Notes under the pieces: model-generated
Told to the model about the DNA's origin: nothing
Database searches by the model: none
What the model saw: the letters and a program-made list of their open reading frames with translations, nothing else
Part shown: piece after piece, positions 34,610 to 42,750 of the stretch
Numbering within the stretch: the first letter of the stretch is position 1
Layout: each line of letters starts with the position of its first letter
Made by a program: the position numbers and the translations under genes
Source: DTDR01 sp964505415
GTDB lineage: Bacteria; Hydrothermota; Tepidihabitantia; Tepidihabitantales; DTDR01
Direction: 5' to 3'
Length of the DNA: 60,685 nt
NCBI GenBank assembly: GCA_964505415.1
Contig: CAZDHW010000012.1
Location: 1-60,685, forward strand

Positions 34610-34637
34610 ATTATAACCAATTTCATCTTATTGACAA
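34610..34637 (-). promoter_or_regulatory. Radical SAM gene promoter, overlapping a divergent one
   Basis: On the minus strand TTGTCA (34632-34637), a 16 bp spacer and TATAAT (34610-34615). The ATG at 34601 follows after 8 nt. Its -35 hexamer overlaps the plus-strand -35 of the next gene by 5 bp. Confidence 0.75.
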
Positions 34638-34658
34638 ATCATTTTAAAATGTTATAAT
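34631..34658 (+). promoter_or_regulatory. Consensus promoter of the Lys-tailed desulforedoxin-like gene
   Basis: TTGACA (34631-34636), a 16 bp spacer and TATAAT (34653-34658), both perfect. A leader of about 20 nt with AGGAGG precedes the ATG at 34685. Confidence 0.85.
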
Positions 34659-34684
34659 AATATTAACTTAAAAGGAGGAAAGCA

Positions 34685-34876
34685 ATGGCAAAGAAAACAA
34701 AGAAAAGAGTAGTTAAAAAAACAGTAAAGAAAAGGGTTACTAAAAAAGCCACTACTCCCAAGGGACCGGTTTATGTGTGCTCAGTTTGTGGCGCGGAAAT
34801 AATGGTCACTAAGGAATGTAGTTGCGAAGCTTGCGATTTTATCTGCTGCGGTCAGCCAATGACTAAAAAGGAATAA
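34685..34876 (+). CDS. Small protein with Lys-rich tail and desulforedoxin-like metal site
   Basis: A 63-residue protein of two parts. Residues 1-27 are a basic tail of Lys, Arg, Thr and Val. Residues 29-58 read like desulforedoxin: YVCSVCGAEIMV with C32 and C35, and FICCGQPM with adjacent C54 and C55, the four ligands of the Fe(Cys)4 centre in that family. The insertion between them adds C45, C47 and C50, which is not usual and might bind a second metal. It has a perfect promoter and AGGAGG ribosome site, so it should be well expressed. Zinc instead of iron is possible. Binding of the tail to DNA or RNA is only suggested by charge. Confidence 0.75.
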   Translation: MAKKTKKRVVKKTVKKRVTKKATTPKGPVYVCSVCGAEIMVTKECSCEACDFICCGQPMTKKE

Positions 34877-34919
34877 TACAAAAAACAAGCTATAGAGTTA
34901 AAAATAACCTTTAATTTTC

Positions 34920-34947
34920 TTGATTTATAATATCTTTTTATTATAAT
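34920..34947 (+). promoter_or_regulatory. glnA operon promoter, leaderless type with GTG start
   Basis: TTGATT (34920-34925), a 16 bp spacer and TATAAT (34942-34947). The GTG start of glutamine synthetase at 34955 follows after 7 nt. Confidence 0.75.
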
Positions 34948-34954
34948 TATAAAA

Positions 34955-36265
34955 GTGGATTTTGAGAAATTTATTAAAGAAAAAGGTATAGAATTTATTG
35001 ACCTGAAATATGTTGATTTAATCGGTAATCTTTATCATCTTACATTACCCAGTGAAAAATTTTCAAAAATAAAAGAAAAAGGAGTCGGTTTTGATGGTTC
35101 TTCAGTTTTCGGTTTTTCGCTAAAAAAAGAGAGTGATCTCATTTTGTTGCCCGATACCGAGGATTTTTTTATTGATCCAATTTATGAAAAAAAGACGCTT
35201 TCTTTTTTTAGTGATATTTTTTTAAAAAAAGAACCTTTTAAAAAAGATCCTCGGCAAATATTAAAAAAAACCGTAGATTTTTTTAAAAAAGAAACTAAAG
35301 TTGATAGCCTTCTTTTCCGAGTGGAATTAGAATTTTATTTTTTAGAGGAAGCTGATTTTAACTTTAACAAGCTCAATGGGTATTATCATTTTTCTTCTGA
35401 AGGAAAAAAAGAACGGAATGTAAAATTACCTTATGAAAAATCTTATCACCAAACGCCACCTTTTGATAAATATTACGAACTTCGGCAAGAAATTGTAATT
35501 CAAGCAAAAGAAATTGGTATTGATACTAAATATCACCATCACGAAAATGGTCAGTTTGGTCAGGAAGAAATAGAAACTGAATTTTATTCTCCTTTAAAGA
35601 TGAGCGATATTATTCTAATTTTGAAATATTTAATTAGAAATCTGGCTAAAAAAAATAATAAAATTGTTGCTTTTCTTCCCAAACTTTTTTACGATGAAGC
35701 GGGCAACGGTTTACATTTTCATTTTCAAATTTTAAAGGAAAATAAAAATTTACTCGTAAACGAAAATGGTGAATTAAGCGAAGAGGGCGAATATTTTATT
35801 AACGGAGTGTTTACTCATTTAAAAACCTTAGCAGCCTTTAGCAATCCTTCCTCCAATTCTTACCGGCGATTAGCTTCCGGTTTTGAAGCCCCCCAAATTT
35901 TAGATATTGGCGTTGGCACCCGAGACACAGTTTTTCGGATTCCTAATTATTTAGAAAAGGAAGAAAAAACAATTGAATTTCGTTTACCCGATGCGCTCGC
36001 TAATCCTTATTTATTAATCTCGGTTTTTCTCCTTGCTGGTTTAGACGGGATTAAGAAAAAAATGAAAACCGCAAAAAATTATTCTTTGCCAAAAAATTTA
36101 GAGGAAAGTTTAAACTCTTTAGAGGAGGATAACCAATTTTTATTAATAAATGATATTTTTGACCAAGAAATTATTGAAGAATGGTTAAGACTTAAAAGGG
36201 AAGAATTAAAATTGATAAAAGAATTTCCTCATCCGATAGAATATTTGTTATACTTCAATCTATGA
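34955..36265 (+). CDS. glnA: Glutamine synthetase, type I
   Basis: Makes glutamine from glutamate, ammonia and ATP. VGFDGSSVFGFS, RVELEFYFL, the metal-binding GQFGQEEIETEFYSP, NGLHFHFQI and SYRRLASGFEAP are all in place, and the beta-grasp domain is complete; 436 residues is typical of the shorter type I-alpha form. The adenylylation segment of the E. coli type is not evident near the C-terminus, so control by GlnE is unlikely. The GTG start is chosen because translation from it matches the family N-terminus and it lies at the expected transcription start. It overlaps ridA by 4 nt. Confidence 0.95.
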   Translation: MDFEKFIKEKGIEFIDLKYVDLIGNLYHLTLPSEKFSKIKEKGVGFDGSSVFGFSLKKESDLILLPDTEDFFIDPIYEKKTLSFFSDIFLKKEPFKKDPRQILKKTVDFFKKETKVDSLLFRVELEFYFLEEADFNFNKLNGYYHFSSEGKKERNVKLPYEKSYHQTPPFDKYYELRQEIVIQAKEIGIDTKYHHHENGQFGQEEIETEFYSPLKMSDIILILKYLIRNLAKKNNKIVAFLPKLFYDEAGNGLHFHFQILKENKNLLVNENGELSEEGEYFINGVFTHLKTLAAFSNPSSNSYRRLASGFEAPQILDIGVGTRDTVFRIPNYLEKEEKTIEFRLPDALANPYLLISVFLLAGLDGIKKKMKTAKNYSLPKNLEESLNSLEEDNQFLLINDIFDQEIIEEWLRLKREELKLIKEFPHPIEYLLYFNL

Positions 36266-36642
36266 AAGAAAAGATTTATACTGATAAGGCACCTAAACCA
36301 ATCGGACCTTACTCCCAAGCGATTAAATTTGGCAATCTAATTTTTCTTTCCGGCCAAATTGGTATTGACCCTAAAACCAACGAACTGGTTAAAGGTGGTA
36401 TTGAAAAAGAAACGAAACAGATTTTTGAGAATATTATCAACATTTTAAAAACCCTAAATGCTAATTTAGACAATATTTTAAAAGTTAATATTTATTTAAA
36501 AAACTTAGAAGATTTCCCAAAGGTTAATGAAATTTATCAGAATTATTTTAAAGAAAATTTTCCTGCCCGAACTACTGTTGGCGGAGTTTCTCTACCCAAA
36601 AATGCTCTAATTGAAGTTGATGTTATTGCTTATCTTCCTTAG
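36262..36642 (+). CDS. ridA: RidA-family enamine/imine deaminase
   Basis: RidA hydrolyses reactive 2-aminoacrylate-type enamines made by PLP enzymes. The whole signature is present: KAPKPIGPYSQAIKFGNLIFLSGQIGID, the substrate-binding Arg in FPARTTVGGVSLP and the Glu in IEVDVIAY. The length of 126 residues is standard. It is coupled to glnA by a 4-nt overlap and overlaps the TPR gene by 23 nt, in keeping with a nitrogen-metabolism operon. Confidence 0.95.
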   Translation: MKEKIYTDKAPKPIGPYSQAIKFGNLIFLSGQIGIDPKTNELVKGGIEKETKQIFENIINILKTLNANLDNILKVNIYLKNLEDFPKVNEIYQNYFKENFPARTTVGGVSLPKNALIEVDVIAYLP

Positions 36643-37549
36643 TGTTTCTTTTTTTAATAAAGATAGTTTGATAAAAATTGGTTTAAATTATGGCTACAAT
36701 TTAGATTTCAAAAAAGCAGAGTCTTGTTTTTATTCTCTTACCAAAAATTATCCTGATTTGCCTGAGGGTTATTTTTTTCAAAGTCTTTTATTGCAATTTA
36801 TTATGCTTGATAATTTTAGTGATTTATATAAAAGAAAATATTATGAGCTTATCAAAAAAACCATTAATTTGGCCAAGAAAAATAATTCTTTTTTCTATTT
36901 AGGAAGCGCCTATCTTTATTGGGCACTTTTTGAAGGGTGGCGGAAAAATTATTGGCAAACCTTTATCCTTAGCCAGGAATTACCAAAATATTTTCAAAAG
37001 GCATTAGCGACAGAGGAAAATTTGCCTGATTGTTATTTAGGACTCGGACTTTATGAATATTTTAAAACAAAAGCTAATAAATATTTGTTAGGATTAAAAA
37101 TCTTTGGCGACAAAGAAAAAGCATTAAATTTCCTTTATAAAGCAACGCAGGAAGCAAAACTTTTAAGGATTACTTCCCAATATGCTTATGCCTGGGTATT
37201 AGTTGAGGAAAAAAGATTTAAAGAAGCCGAATCAATTTTAAAAAATTTAATAAACCTCTATCCTTCTAATAAAGTTTTTTTAAGATTGTTAAGAGATCTC
37301 TATTTTAAAAAAGGTGATTACCGGACATGTTTGGAGATTGCGGAAAAACTTAAAGATTTAGAAGAAAGAAAGATTTTGGAAAACGAATTAATAATGGGTA
37401 AAGCTTATTTTTATCTTAAAGATTTTAAAAAGGCAAAAGAGCATTTTGATTATATTATTAGAAATAAAGAAATTTTTAAAAAATTAGTAAGATTTAAAGA
37501 TCATTATCAGGAAGCTTTAAAATATTATCAGAAATTAAAATGGTATTAA
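36620..37549 (+). CDS. Exported tetratricopeptide-repeat protein
   Basis: A TPR protein with a short signal peptide (MLLLIFLSVSFF). Repeats are visible at about residues 15-45 (YNLDFKKAESCFYSLTKNYP), 130-165, 195-225 (KRFKEAESILKNLINLYPSN) and 265-290 (KDFKKAKEHFDYII). The upstream TTG at 36611 also opens the frame, but ATG at 36620 gives a better signal peptide, so I start there; the frame overlaps ridA by 23 nt. It overlaps the maturation-protease gene by 10 nt. TPRs bind partner proteins; which ones is not clear. Confidence 0.75.
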   Translation: MLLLIFLSVSFFNKDSLIKIGLNYGYNLDFKKAESCFYSLTKNYPDLPEGYFFQSLLLQFIMLDNFSDLYKRKYYELIKKTINLAKKNNSFFYLGSAYLYWALFEGWRKNYWQTFILSQELPKYFQKALATEENLPDCYLGLGLYEYFKTKANKYLLGLKIFGDKEKALNFLYKATQEAKLLRITSQYAYAWVLVEEKRFKEAESILKNLINLYPSNKVFLRLLRDLYFKKGDYRTCLEIAEKLKDLEERKILENELIMGKAYFYLKDFKKAKEHFDYIIRNKEIFKKLVRFKDHYQEALKYYQKLKWY

Positions 37550-37980
37550 TTATTGGTGTTGGCAATCGCGACCGCGGCGATGACGGAATTGGTAGTATTA
37601 TTGCCGAAAATTTAATAAAAGAAGGTTTTAATAATGTTTTAGATTGCGAAAGAATTCCGGAGAATTATTTATCAAAAATTATTGAGCAAAAACCAAAAAA
37701 GATTATTTTTATTGATGCGGGAGATTTTGGAGGTAAAGTTGGAGAAATAAGAGTCTTTAAAAAAGAAGAATGGCAAAATTTCAAAAAATTTGTTTTTTCA
37801 ACTCACACTCTGCCTTTAAATATGCTTTGCTCTTTAATTGAAAAACTTATTAATTGCGAGATTCACATATTAGGCATTCAGGTTAAAAACGTCGCTTTTC
37901 ATCAAGGGCTTTCGGAAGAATTGAAAGAAAATTTGCCAAAAATTATTGAAAAAATCAGAGAATTTTTAAAAGGAGGTTAG
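37540..37980 (+). CDS. Hydrogenase maturation protease (HycI/HybD family)
   Basis: An endopeptidase that trims the C-terminus of the large subunit of [NiFe]-hydrogenase after nickel insertion. IIGVGNRDRGDDGIG (residues 4-18) supplies an acidic nickel ligand, IFIDAGDFGG supplies Asp59/Asp62 and STHTLPLNML the His89, in family order. The length of 146 residues is typical. No hydrogenase structural or hyp gene is in the window; the gene is embedded between a TPR protein and a PEGA protein. Hydrogenase genes elsewhere in the genome are therefore expected. Confidence 0.9.
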   Translation: MVLIIGVGNRDRGDDGIGSIIAENLIKEGFNNVLDCERIPENYLSKIIEQKPKKIIFIDAGDFGGKVGEIRVFKKEEWQNFKKFVFSTHTLPLNMLCSLIEKLINCEIHILGIQVKNVAFHQGLSEELKENLPKIIEKIREFLKGG

Positions 37981-38397
37981 ATGATTTTTTTCTTGTCTTT
38001 TATTATTTATCTTCAATATGGTTATCTAACCGTTTTGAGTGAAGAAAGCGATTTATCTGTTTATTTGGACGGCGAGTATTTCGGAAAGACCCCAATCATA
38101 AGGGAAAGATTAAAACCCGGAAAATACACAATAAGCCTTTTTTCCGAAGAAGATATGGAGCTCGCTTATCAGAAAGTAAAAAGAGGGGCTATCTTCCAAA
38201 AACTTTCTGGTTTATGGGAATTGGCAAAATATGCTGGGGGAAGCGAAAGAATTAGAATTGCTCCTGATACCATAACGGAAATCTTTCTTTCCAAAAGAGA
38301 TGCTGAAAATTTTAAGAAAAAGGCAAAAATCTCTTTCTTTTCTTTTTTAATGGTACCTTTTATTTTGGGTTTAATAACCGGAATTATTGCTGAATGA
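37981..38397 (+). CDS. Exported PEGA-domain protein with C-terminal membrane segment
   Basis: A 138-residue envelope protein. A signal-like N-terminus (FFLSFIIYLQYGYL) is followed by a PEGA domain at about residues 22-50 (LSVYLDGEYFGKTP, LKPGKYTISLFS), a small beta-fold common in surface proteins that touch polysaccharide. The C-terminus has a single hydrophobic helix (FFSFLMVPFILGLITGIIAE). The start abuts the previous stop and GGAGG lies just before it; the end overlaps recJ by 4 nt. Function unknown. Confidence 0.75.
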   Translation: MIFFLSFIIYLQYGYLTVLSEESDLSVYLDGEYFGKTPIIRERLKPGKYTISLFSEEDMELAYQKVKRGAIFQKLSGLWELAKYAGGSERIRIAPDTITEIFLSKRDAENFKKKAKISFFSFLMVPFILGLITGIIAE

Positions 38398-40127
38398 AAA
38401 ATAATAATTACCAATGGTTAATTAATAATTCAGCAATTCCTTTAGAAGAATTGAAAAAAGAGATTGACTTACCATTTCCAATTCTGGAAATTCTTTTTAA
38501 AAGGGGATACCAAACGAAAGAAACAATTGAAAAATTTTTAGAGCCCAAGGCAAAAGATTTATATTCACCTTTTTTGTTGCCTGATATGGAAAAAGCTTGC
38601 GAGCGAATAAAGGCCGCCATAAATAAAAAAGAAAAAATTCTTATTTTTGGTGATTATGATGTTGACGGAATTACTGCTACCGCAATTCTTCTTAATACCT
38701 TAAAAAAGATTGGGGCTGATGTAAATTTTTATATTCCTCACCGGGAAAAAGAAGGTTACGGACTTTCGGACACCGCCATTCTTTATGCGAAAAGTCACGG
38801 TTATAAATTACTTATTACCGTTGATTGCGGAACTACTGATTATCCCCAGATTGAATTTGCTAAAAAACTGAAATTAGATGTGATTGTCTGCGATCACCAT
38901 GAGGTTCAAAAAGAATTAAAATCGGCTTTTGCCTTTATTAATCCCAAAAGAAAGGATAGTAACTATCCTTTTAGAGAACTAGCTGGTGCCGGTGTGGCTT
39001 TTAAATTAAGTTGGGCCTTACTTCAAATTTTTAATTTAAAAAAAGAAGATTTAATTGAAAATTTAGATCTGGTTGCTTTAGGTACGGTAAGTGATATTGT
39101 TCCTCTTGTCAATGAGAATCGAATTTTAGCAAAATTAGGATTAAATTACCTTAATAAAAGAAAAAGGTTAGGCTTAAAATATCTTCTTCAAGAGGCAGGA
39201 TTAAAAAATAAGGAAATTACTTCTTATGATATTACTTTCCTAATTGCTCCCCGCCTTAATGCTTCGGGAAGAATAACCCATGCCGAAAAGGCGGTAAGAT
39301 TATTATTGACGGAAAACGAAAAAGAAGCTGAAGAATTAGCCAAGGAATTGGAAAAGGATAATAAAAAAAGGCAATTATTGGAGGAAAGGATTTTAAACGA
39401 AGCTTATAAAATTATTGAAACGGAAAAAAAGGGAGATTTACCAATTGTTTTATTAGGGAAAGAAGGTTGGCACGAAGGGGTAATTGGTATTTGCGCTTCC
39501 AAAATTGCTGAAAAAATTTATCGACCAACAATTTTGTTTAATTTAAAAGAAAGATATGCCAAAGGTTCCGGTAGGAGTATTCCCAATTTTCCGCTTTTTG
39601 AAGTAATCAAAGCAAATGCTCAATTGTTAAAAAAATTTGGTGGCCACAAATACGCCTGTGGCCTTTTGCTAAATAAAAAAGATTTAAAAACCTTTGAAGA
39701 ACAACTTATCAATTACTGTGAAAAAAATTTTAGTAAAGATATTTATCAAAGAAAAATTTATATCGATTGCGAATTGAATTTAAAAGCAATTAATTTTGAA
39801 TTACTGAATTATTTAAAAAAATTTGAACCCTTCGGAATGGAAAATCCGGTGCCGATTTTTTTGACCAAAAATTTGGAAATTGTTGGTTTTCCGCGGGTGA
39901 TTAGTGAACGCCATTTGAAATTTCGCGTAAGGGAAAACAAACGAGCTAAAGAGGTCTACGAAGTTATTGCTTTTGACTGTTCTTCAGCGATTTTAAATTT
40001 AGAAATTGGTAAAGAAAACTACTTAAATCTTATTTATACTTTTGGTGAGGATTCCTTTTTTGGGAAAAAAAGAATCGTTTTATTCGCTAAAGATTTTACC
40101 ACTAATGTGGCAGAAAATAAAAATTGA
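38394..40127 (+). CDS. recJ: Single-stranded-DNA-specific exonuclease
   Basis: RecJ degrades single-stranded DNA 5' to 3' in repair. The DHH-superfamily motifs are complete: FGDYDVDGITATA with DYDVDG at 87-92, VDCGTTDY, and the DHH at 167-169. Then APRLNASGRITHAEKAV, EGWHEGVIGICASKIAE, GSGRSIP and the DHHA1 motif FGGHKYACG follow. The OB-like C-terminal domain (EPFGMENPVPIFL) is present. The length of 577 residues is usual. It overlaps pgeF by 23 nt. Confidence 0.96.
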   Translation: MKNNNYQWLINNSAIPLEELKKEIDLPFPILEILFKRGYQTKETIEKFLEPKAKDLYSPFLLPDMEKACERIKAAINKKEKILIFGDYDVDGITATAILLNTLKKIGADVNFYIPHREKEGYGLSDTAILYAKSHGYKLLITVDCGTTDYPQIEFAKKLKLDVIVCDHHEVQKELKSAFAFINPKRKDSNYPFRELAGAGVAFKLSWALLQIFNLKKEDLIENLDLVALGTVSDIVPLVNENRILAKLGLNYLNKRKRLGLKYLLQEAGLKNKEITSYDITFLIAPRLNASGRITHAEKAVRLLLTENEKEAEELAKELEKDNKKRQLLEERILNEAYKIIETEKKGDLPIVLLGKEGWHEGVIGICASKIAEKIYRPTILFNLKERYAKGSGRSIPNFPLFEVIKANAQLLKKFGGHKYACGLLLNKKDLKTFEEQLINYCEKNFSKDIYQRKIYIDCELNLKAINFELLNYLKKFEPFGMENPVPIFLTKNLEIVGFPRVISERHLKFRVRENKRAKEVYEVIAFDCSSAILNLEIGKENYLNLIYTFGEDSFFGKKRIVLFAKDFTTNVAENKN

Positions 40128-40851
40128 TAATTTGGTTTTTTATCATTTTAATTATAAAAAAGTTAACGTTTATTTTTTCACTCGCCAAGGAGGCTATTCT
40201 CAAGGTCCCTATAGCTCTTTAAATTTTTCTTACGAAGTTGGCGATAATCCTCTTTTAGTAGAAAAAAATTACCAGAAAATAAAGGCGCTTTTAAAAGTTA
40301 AAAAAATCATCACTTTAAAACAATGCCATTCTAATAAAATAGTGATTATTAATAATGGAAATTACAAAAATTTCGGTGACGGTCTCTTAACCCAAGAGAA
40401 AAATATTTTATTAGGCATCAAAGTGGCCGATTGTTTACCGGTTGTTCTTTTTTCGGAAGATAATAATCTAAGCGGTATTTTTCATATCGGTTGGCGAGGG
40501 TTGTATTTAAAAATAACCGATAAAATTATTGAACTTTTCAAAAATTACCCAAAAAAAATATATTTTTTACTTTTGCCCAGTGTTGAACAAAAATGTTACC
40601 CCGTTGATTTTTATCTTTATGAAAAATTTAAAAAAGTTTTTGACCAAGAATTGGTAGCAAAAATTTTTTCAACAAAAGATAATAAATATTATTTAGATTT
40701 AAGAAAGGGAGTAAGAGAGAGTTTAAAGAACCATTTTATAGAACTTCCCGAATTGAATCTTTGTTCTTTTTGCGAAAAAGAAGAATTATATTCCTATCGT
40801 CGCGATAAAATTACTGGAAGAAATTTAGCTGGTGTCCAAATCAGTGATTAA
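40105..40851 (+). CDS. pgeF: Peptidoglycan editing factor / purine nucleoside phosphorylase (laccase-domain family)
   Basis: YfiH/YlmD family protein, a zinc enzyme described as a peptidoglycan editing factor and also as purine nucleoside phosphorylase. FFTRQGGYSQGPYSSLNFS, LKQCHSNKIVII with His, KVADCLPVVLF with Cys, and FHIGWRGLYL with His form the metal site; FYSYRRDKITGRNLA is the C-terminal hallmark. The open frame begins at 40042, but ATG at 40105 is preferred because it fits the family N-terminus and reduces overlap with recJ to 23 nt (248 residues). It ends convergently with the next gene. Confidence 0.9.
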   Translation: MWQKIKIDNLVFYHFNYKKVNVYFFTRQGGYSQGPYSSLNFSYEVGDNPLLVEKNYQKIKALLKVKKIITLKQCHSNKIVIINNGNYKNFGDGLLTQEKNILLGIKVADCLPVVLFSEDNNLSGIFHIGWRGLYLKITDKIIELFKNYPKKIYFLLLPSVEQKCYPVDFYLYEKFKKVFDQELVAKIFSTKDNKYYLDLRKGVRESLKNHFIELPELNLCSFCEKEELYSYRRDKITGRNLAGVQISD

Positions 40852-41251
40852 AAACTTTTTTATTTATAAAATCAACGACCACCTTTCTTATAGTCGGAGT
40901 TTTGGGTAAAAAAATATGAAGCCCCCGAAAATTGTCTAAATAAGTTTTATAAGGAAAAGGACTGAGTACCAAACCATTTTGGGTATAAAGAATTTTTTTA
41001 AATTCTTTCCATTGTCGATAATTCTTAAAAAAAAATTTTTCTATTGTTATCCCTTCTTCGTCTAACCAATAGGTGATTTTAAAAAAATAATTATTAAGAG
41101 TTATAAAAAAGAGTAGAAGGGCAAAAAGAAACCAAAGAAAACCCCAAAAGATTAATAAAATTGTTAAAAAGAAAAATAAAAAAAGAGAAACTAAAATAGA
41201 TTTTTTAACATTATCTTTAAAATGAAAAATTTCGTATTTAATTTTTTCCAT
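40841..41251 (-). CDS. Small membrane protein with PH-like C-terminal domain
   Basis: A 136-residue protein with two close membrane segments (about residues 18-38 and 39-52), then a soluble beta-rich part with YWLDEEGITIEKFFFKN and YRQWKEFKKILYTQNGLVL. This pattern (two helices, then DxxGI and WxxFxxI) is that of small bacterial PH-domain/YcxB-like membrane proteins. It stands alone between pgeF (convergent, 11-nt overlap) and the tRNA gene 9 nt upstream, so it is probably expressed from the tRNA promoter. Function unknown. Confidence 0.65.
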   Translation of the reverse strand: MEKIKYEIFHFKDNVKKSILVSLFLFFFLTILLIFWGFLWFLFALLLFFITLNNYFFKITYWLDEEGITIEKFFFKNYRQWKEFKKILYTQNGLVLSPFPYKTYLDNFRGLHIFLPKTPTIRKVVVDFINKKVFNH

Positions 41252-41259
41252 TCAAAAAA

Positions 41260-41333
41260 TGGGCCCGGTAGGAATCGAACCTACGACCTGCTGATTATGA
41301 GTCAGCTGCTCTAACCTGCTGAGCTACGGGCCC
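41260..41333 (-). tRNA. tRNA with CAT anticodon (elongator Met or Ile2)
   Basis: A complete cloverleaf: acceptor GGGCCCG/CGGGCCC, D stem GCTC/GAGC, anticodon stem GCTGA/TCAGC around loop CTCATAA, T stem GTAGG/CCTAC with TTCGATT loop. The anticodon is CAT. G1-C72 pairing and the absence of the three G-C pairs in the anticodon stem exclude the initiator. Elongator Met and Ile2 (lysidine-modified) cannot be told apart with confidence. The 3' CCA is not encoded. Confidence 0.93.
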
Positions 41334-41343
41334 TTTATATAAA

Positions 41344-41371
41344 AATATAATTATTTTTAAAAAAATGTCAA
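41344..41371 (-). promoter_or_regulatory. Promoter of tRNA(CAT)
   Basis: On the minus strand TTGACA (41366-41371), a 16 bp spacer and TATATT (41344-41349). The tRNA 5' end (41333) is 10 nt after the -10 box, so the precursor leader should be only a few bases. Confidence 0.7.
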
Positions 41372-41448
41372 CAATATTTTCAATTGCTAACAAAGTAGGA
41401 AGGTCAAAGGAAAATAGCCTTCTAGAAACGGAATTTAGTTAAAACAAC

Positions 41449-41476
41449 TTGATTTTTTATTTTAATTTTTTATAAT
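41449..41476 (+). promoter_or_regulatory. Promoter of the M16 peptidase operon, leaderless type
   Basis: TTGATT (41449-41454), a 16 bp spacer and TATAAT (41471-41476). ATG at 41483 follows after 6 nt. Confidence 0.75.
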
Positions 41477-41482
41477 ACTTTA

Positions 41483-42748
41483 ATGAGCCTTTTAATAGTT
41501 ATCATTTTTAATATTTTTGTTTATAAAGATAGTTTACCGAATGGATTAAAAATTTTAATTTATCCTGATACTAATAGTGAAATTGTGAGCTGCCAAATTT
41601 GGTACAAAGTTGGCAGTTATTATGAACCAGAAAATTTAACCGGTATTTCTCATTTATTAGAGCATATGGCATTTAAGGGAAGCAAAAATTTTCCCAAAAA
41701 TTCTTATAGTGAAACTATAAGAGCCTTAGGTGGTATTGATAACGCTTTCACTTCTGAGTTATATACGTGCTATTGGGCGGATGTTGGTAAAGATTATTAC
41801 GAAATCGTTTTAAAAATGGAAGCTGACCGAATGACCAATCTTACCTTAGACGAAAAAGATTTTGAAACCGAAAAACAAGTAGTAATGGAAGAAAGGCGAT
41901 TAGGCGAAAATACTCCCTACTCTTCTTTATGGGAAGGATTTTCATTAATAAGCTATTTTCTTCATCCTTTCCGGCAACCAGTAATTGGGTGGATGCCAGT
42001 TTTAGAAAGGATAAAAAGAGAAGATTTGGTAAATTGGTATAAAACCTATTATCAACCAAATAACGCTTTAATTATGCTTGCCGGTAATGTAAAAATTGAG
42101 GAGGCTTTAAAAAAGATTAAAAAATATTTTGGAAAAATAAAAACAAAAGGAAAAATAAAAGAAAGATTTACTTTTGATTTTCCCCTAACTGGCGAAAGAA
42201 AAATTGTTATTCGTAAAGAAGTAAATACCCCGATGATGATAATTGGTTTCAAAACTTGCTCCCTCAAGGAGAGTGATTATTATCCTTTAAAAGTTTTGGA
42301 ATGGCTTTTATTAAGGGGAAAAACAGCTTATCTTTATCAAAAATTAGTAAACGAAAAAAATCTTTTAATAAGCATTAGCGGCGGCTCCGATATCCAAAAG
42401 GACACCGGGATTTTCTATTTCTTTTTAACCGCCGAAGATAGTGGCAAACTTTTTTTGGCGGAAGAAGAGATTTATAAAGAATTAGAAAATATTATTAAAG
42501 AAAAAATAAAAGAAGAAGATTTAAAAAGAATTAAGAATCGGGTATTAGCTGAATACATTTTTACTAAAGAAACAGTACGAAGTGTTGGTTTTGCTCTTGC
42601 TTCTTTTGAAATTCGTTTTGATTCTTATAAATTTTTCGAAGAGTATCCGAAAAAAATTGAAGCGGTAAAAGAAGAAGAGATTAAAGAGGTAATTAAAAAA
42701 TATTTTCAAAAAGATAAAAGAATTGTTGCTATTTTATTACCCAAATAA
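41483..42748 (+). CDS. M16-family zinc metallopeptidase (catalytic member)
   Basis: An exported insulinase/processing-peptidase-family protease. A hydrophobic start (LLIVIIFNIFVY) suggests export. The inverted zinc motif HxxEH is intact: His57, Glu60, His61 in ISHLLEHMAFKG, with the distal Glu in VVMEERRLGE (about 136-137). The C-terminal half has the second M16 domain (PMMIIGFKTCS, LLLRGKTAYLYQKLV). At 421 residues it is one half of the usual dimeric clam-shell. The next gene, 2 nt downstream, encodes the partner half. Confidence 0.93.
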   Translation: MSLLIVIIFNIFVYKDSLPNGLKILIYPDTNSEIVSCQIWYKVGSYYEPENLTGISHLLEHMAFKGSKNFPKNSYSETIRALGGIDNAFTSELYTCYWADVGKDYYEIVLKMEADRMTNLTLDEKDFETEKQVVMEERRLGENTPYSSLWEGFSLISYFLHPFRQPVIGWMPVLERIKREDLVNWYKTYYQPNNALIMLAGNVKIEEALKKIKKYFGKIKTKGKIKERFTFDFPLTGERKIVIRKEVNTPMMIIGFKTCSLKESDYYPLKVLEWLLLRGKTAYLYQKLVNEKNLLISISGGSDIQKDTGIFYFFLTAEDSGKLFLAEEEIYKELENIIKEKIKEEDLKRIKNRVLAEYIFTKETVRSVGFALASFEIRFDSYKFFEEYPKKIEAVKEEEIKEVIKKYFQKDKRIVAILLPK

Positions 42749-42750
42749 TT

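Noticed and set aside
41385..41425. Imperfect hairpin (GGAAGG with CCTTCT arms) upstream of the M16 operon
   Set aside because: The stem is broken, the loop long and no T-run follows, so it is not supported as a terminator or riboswitch.
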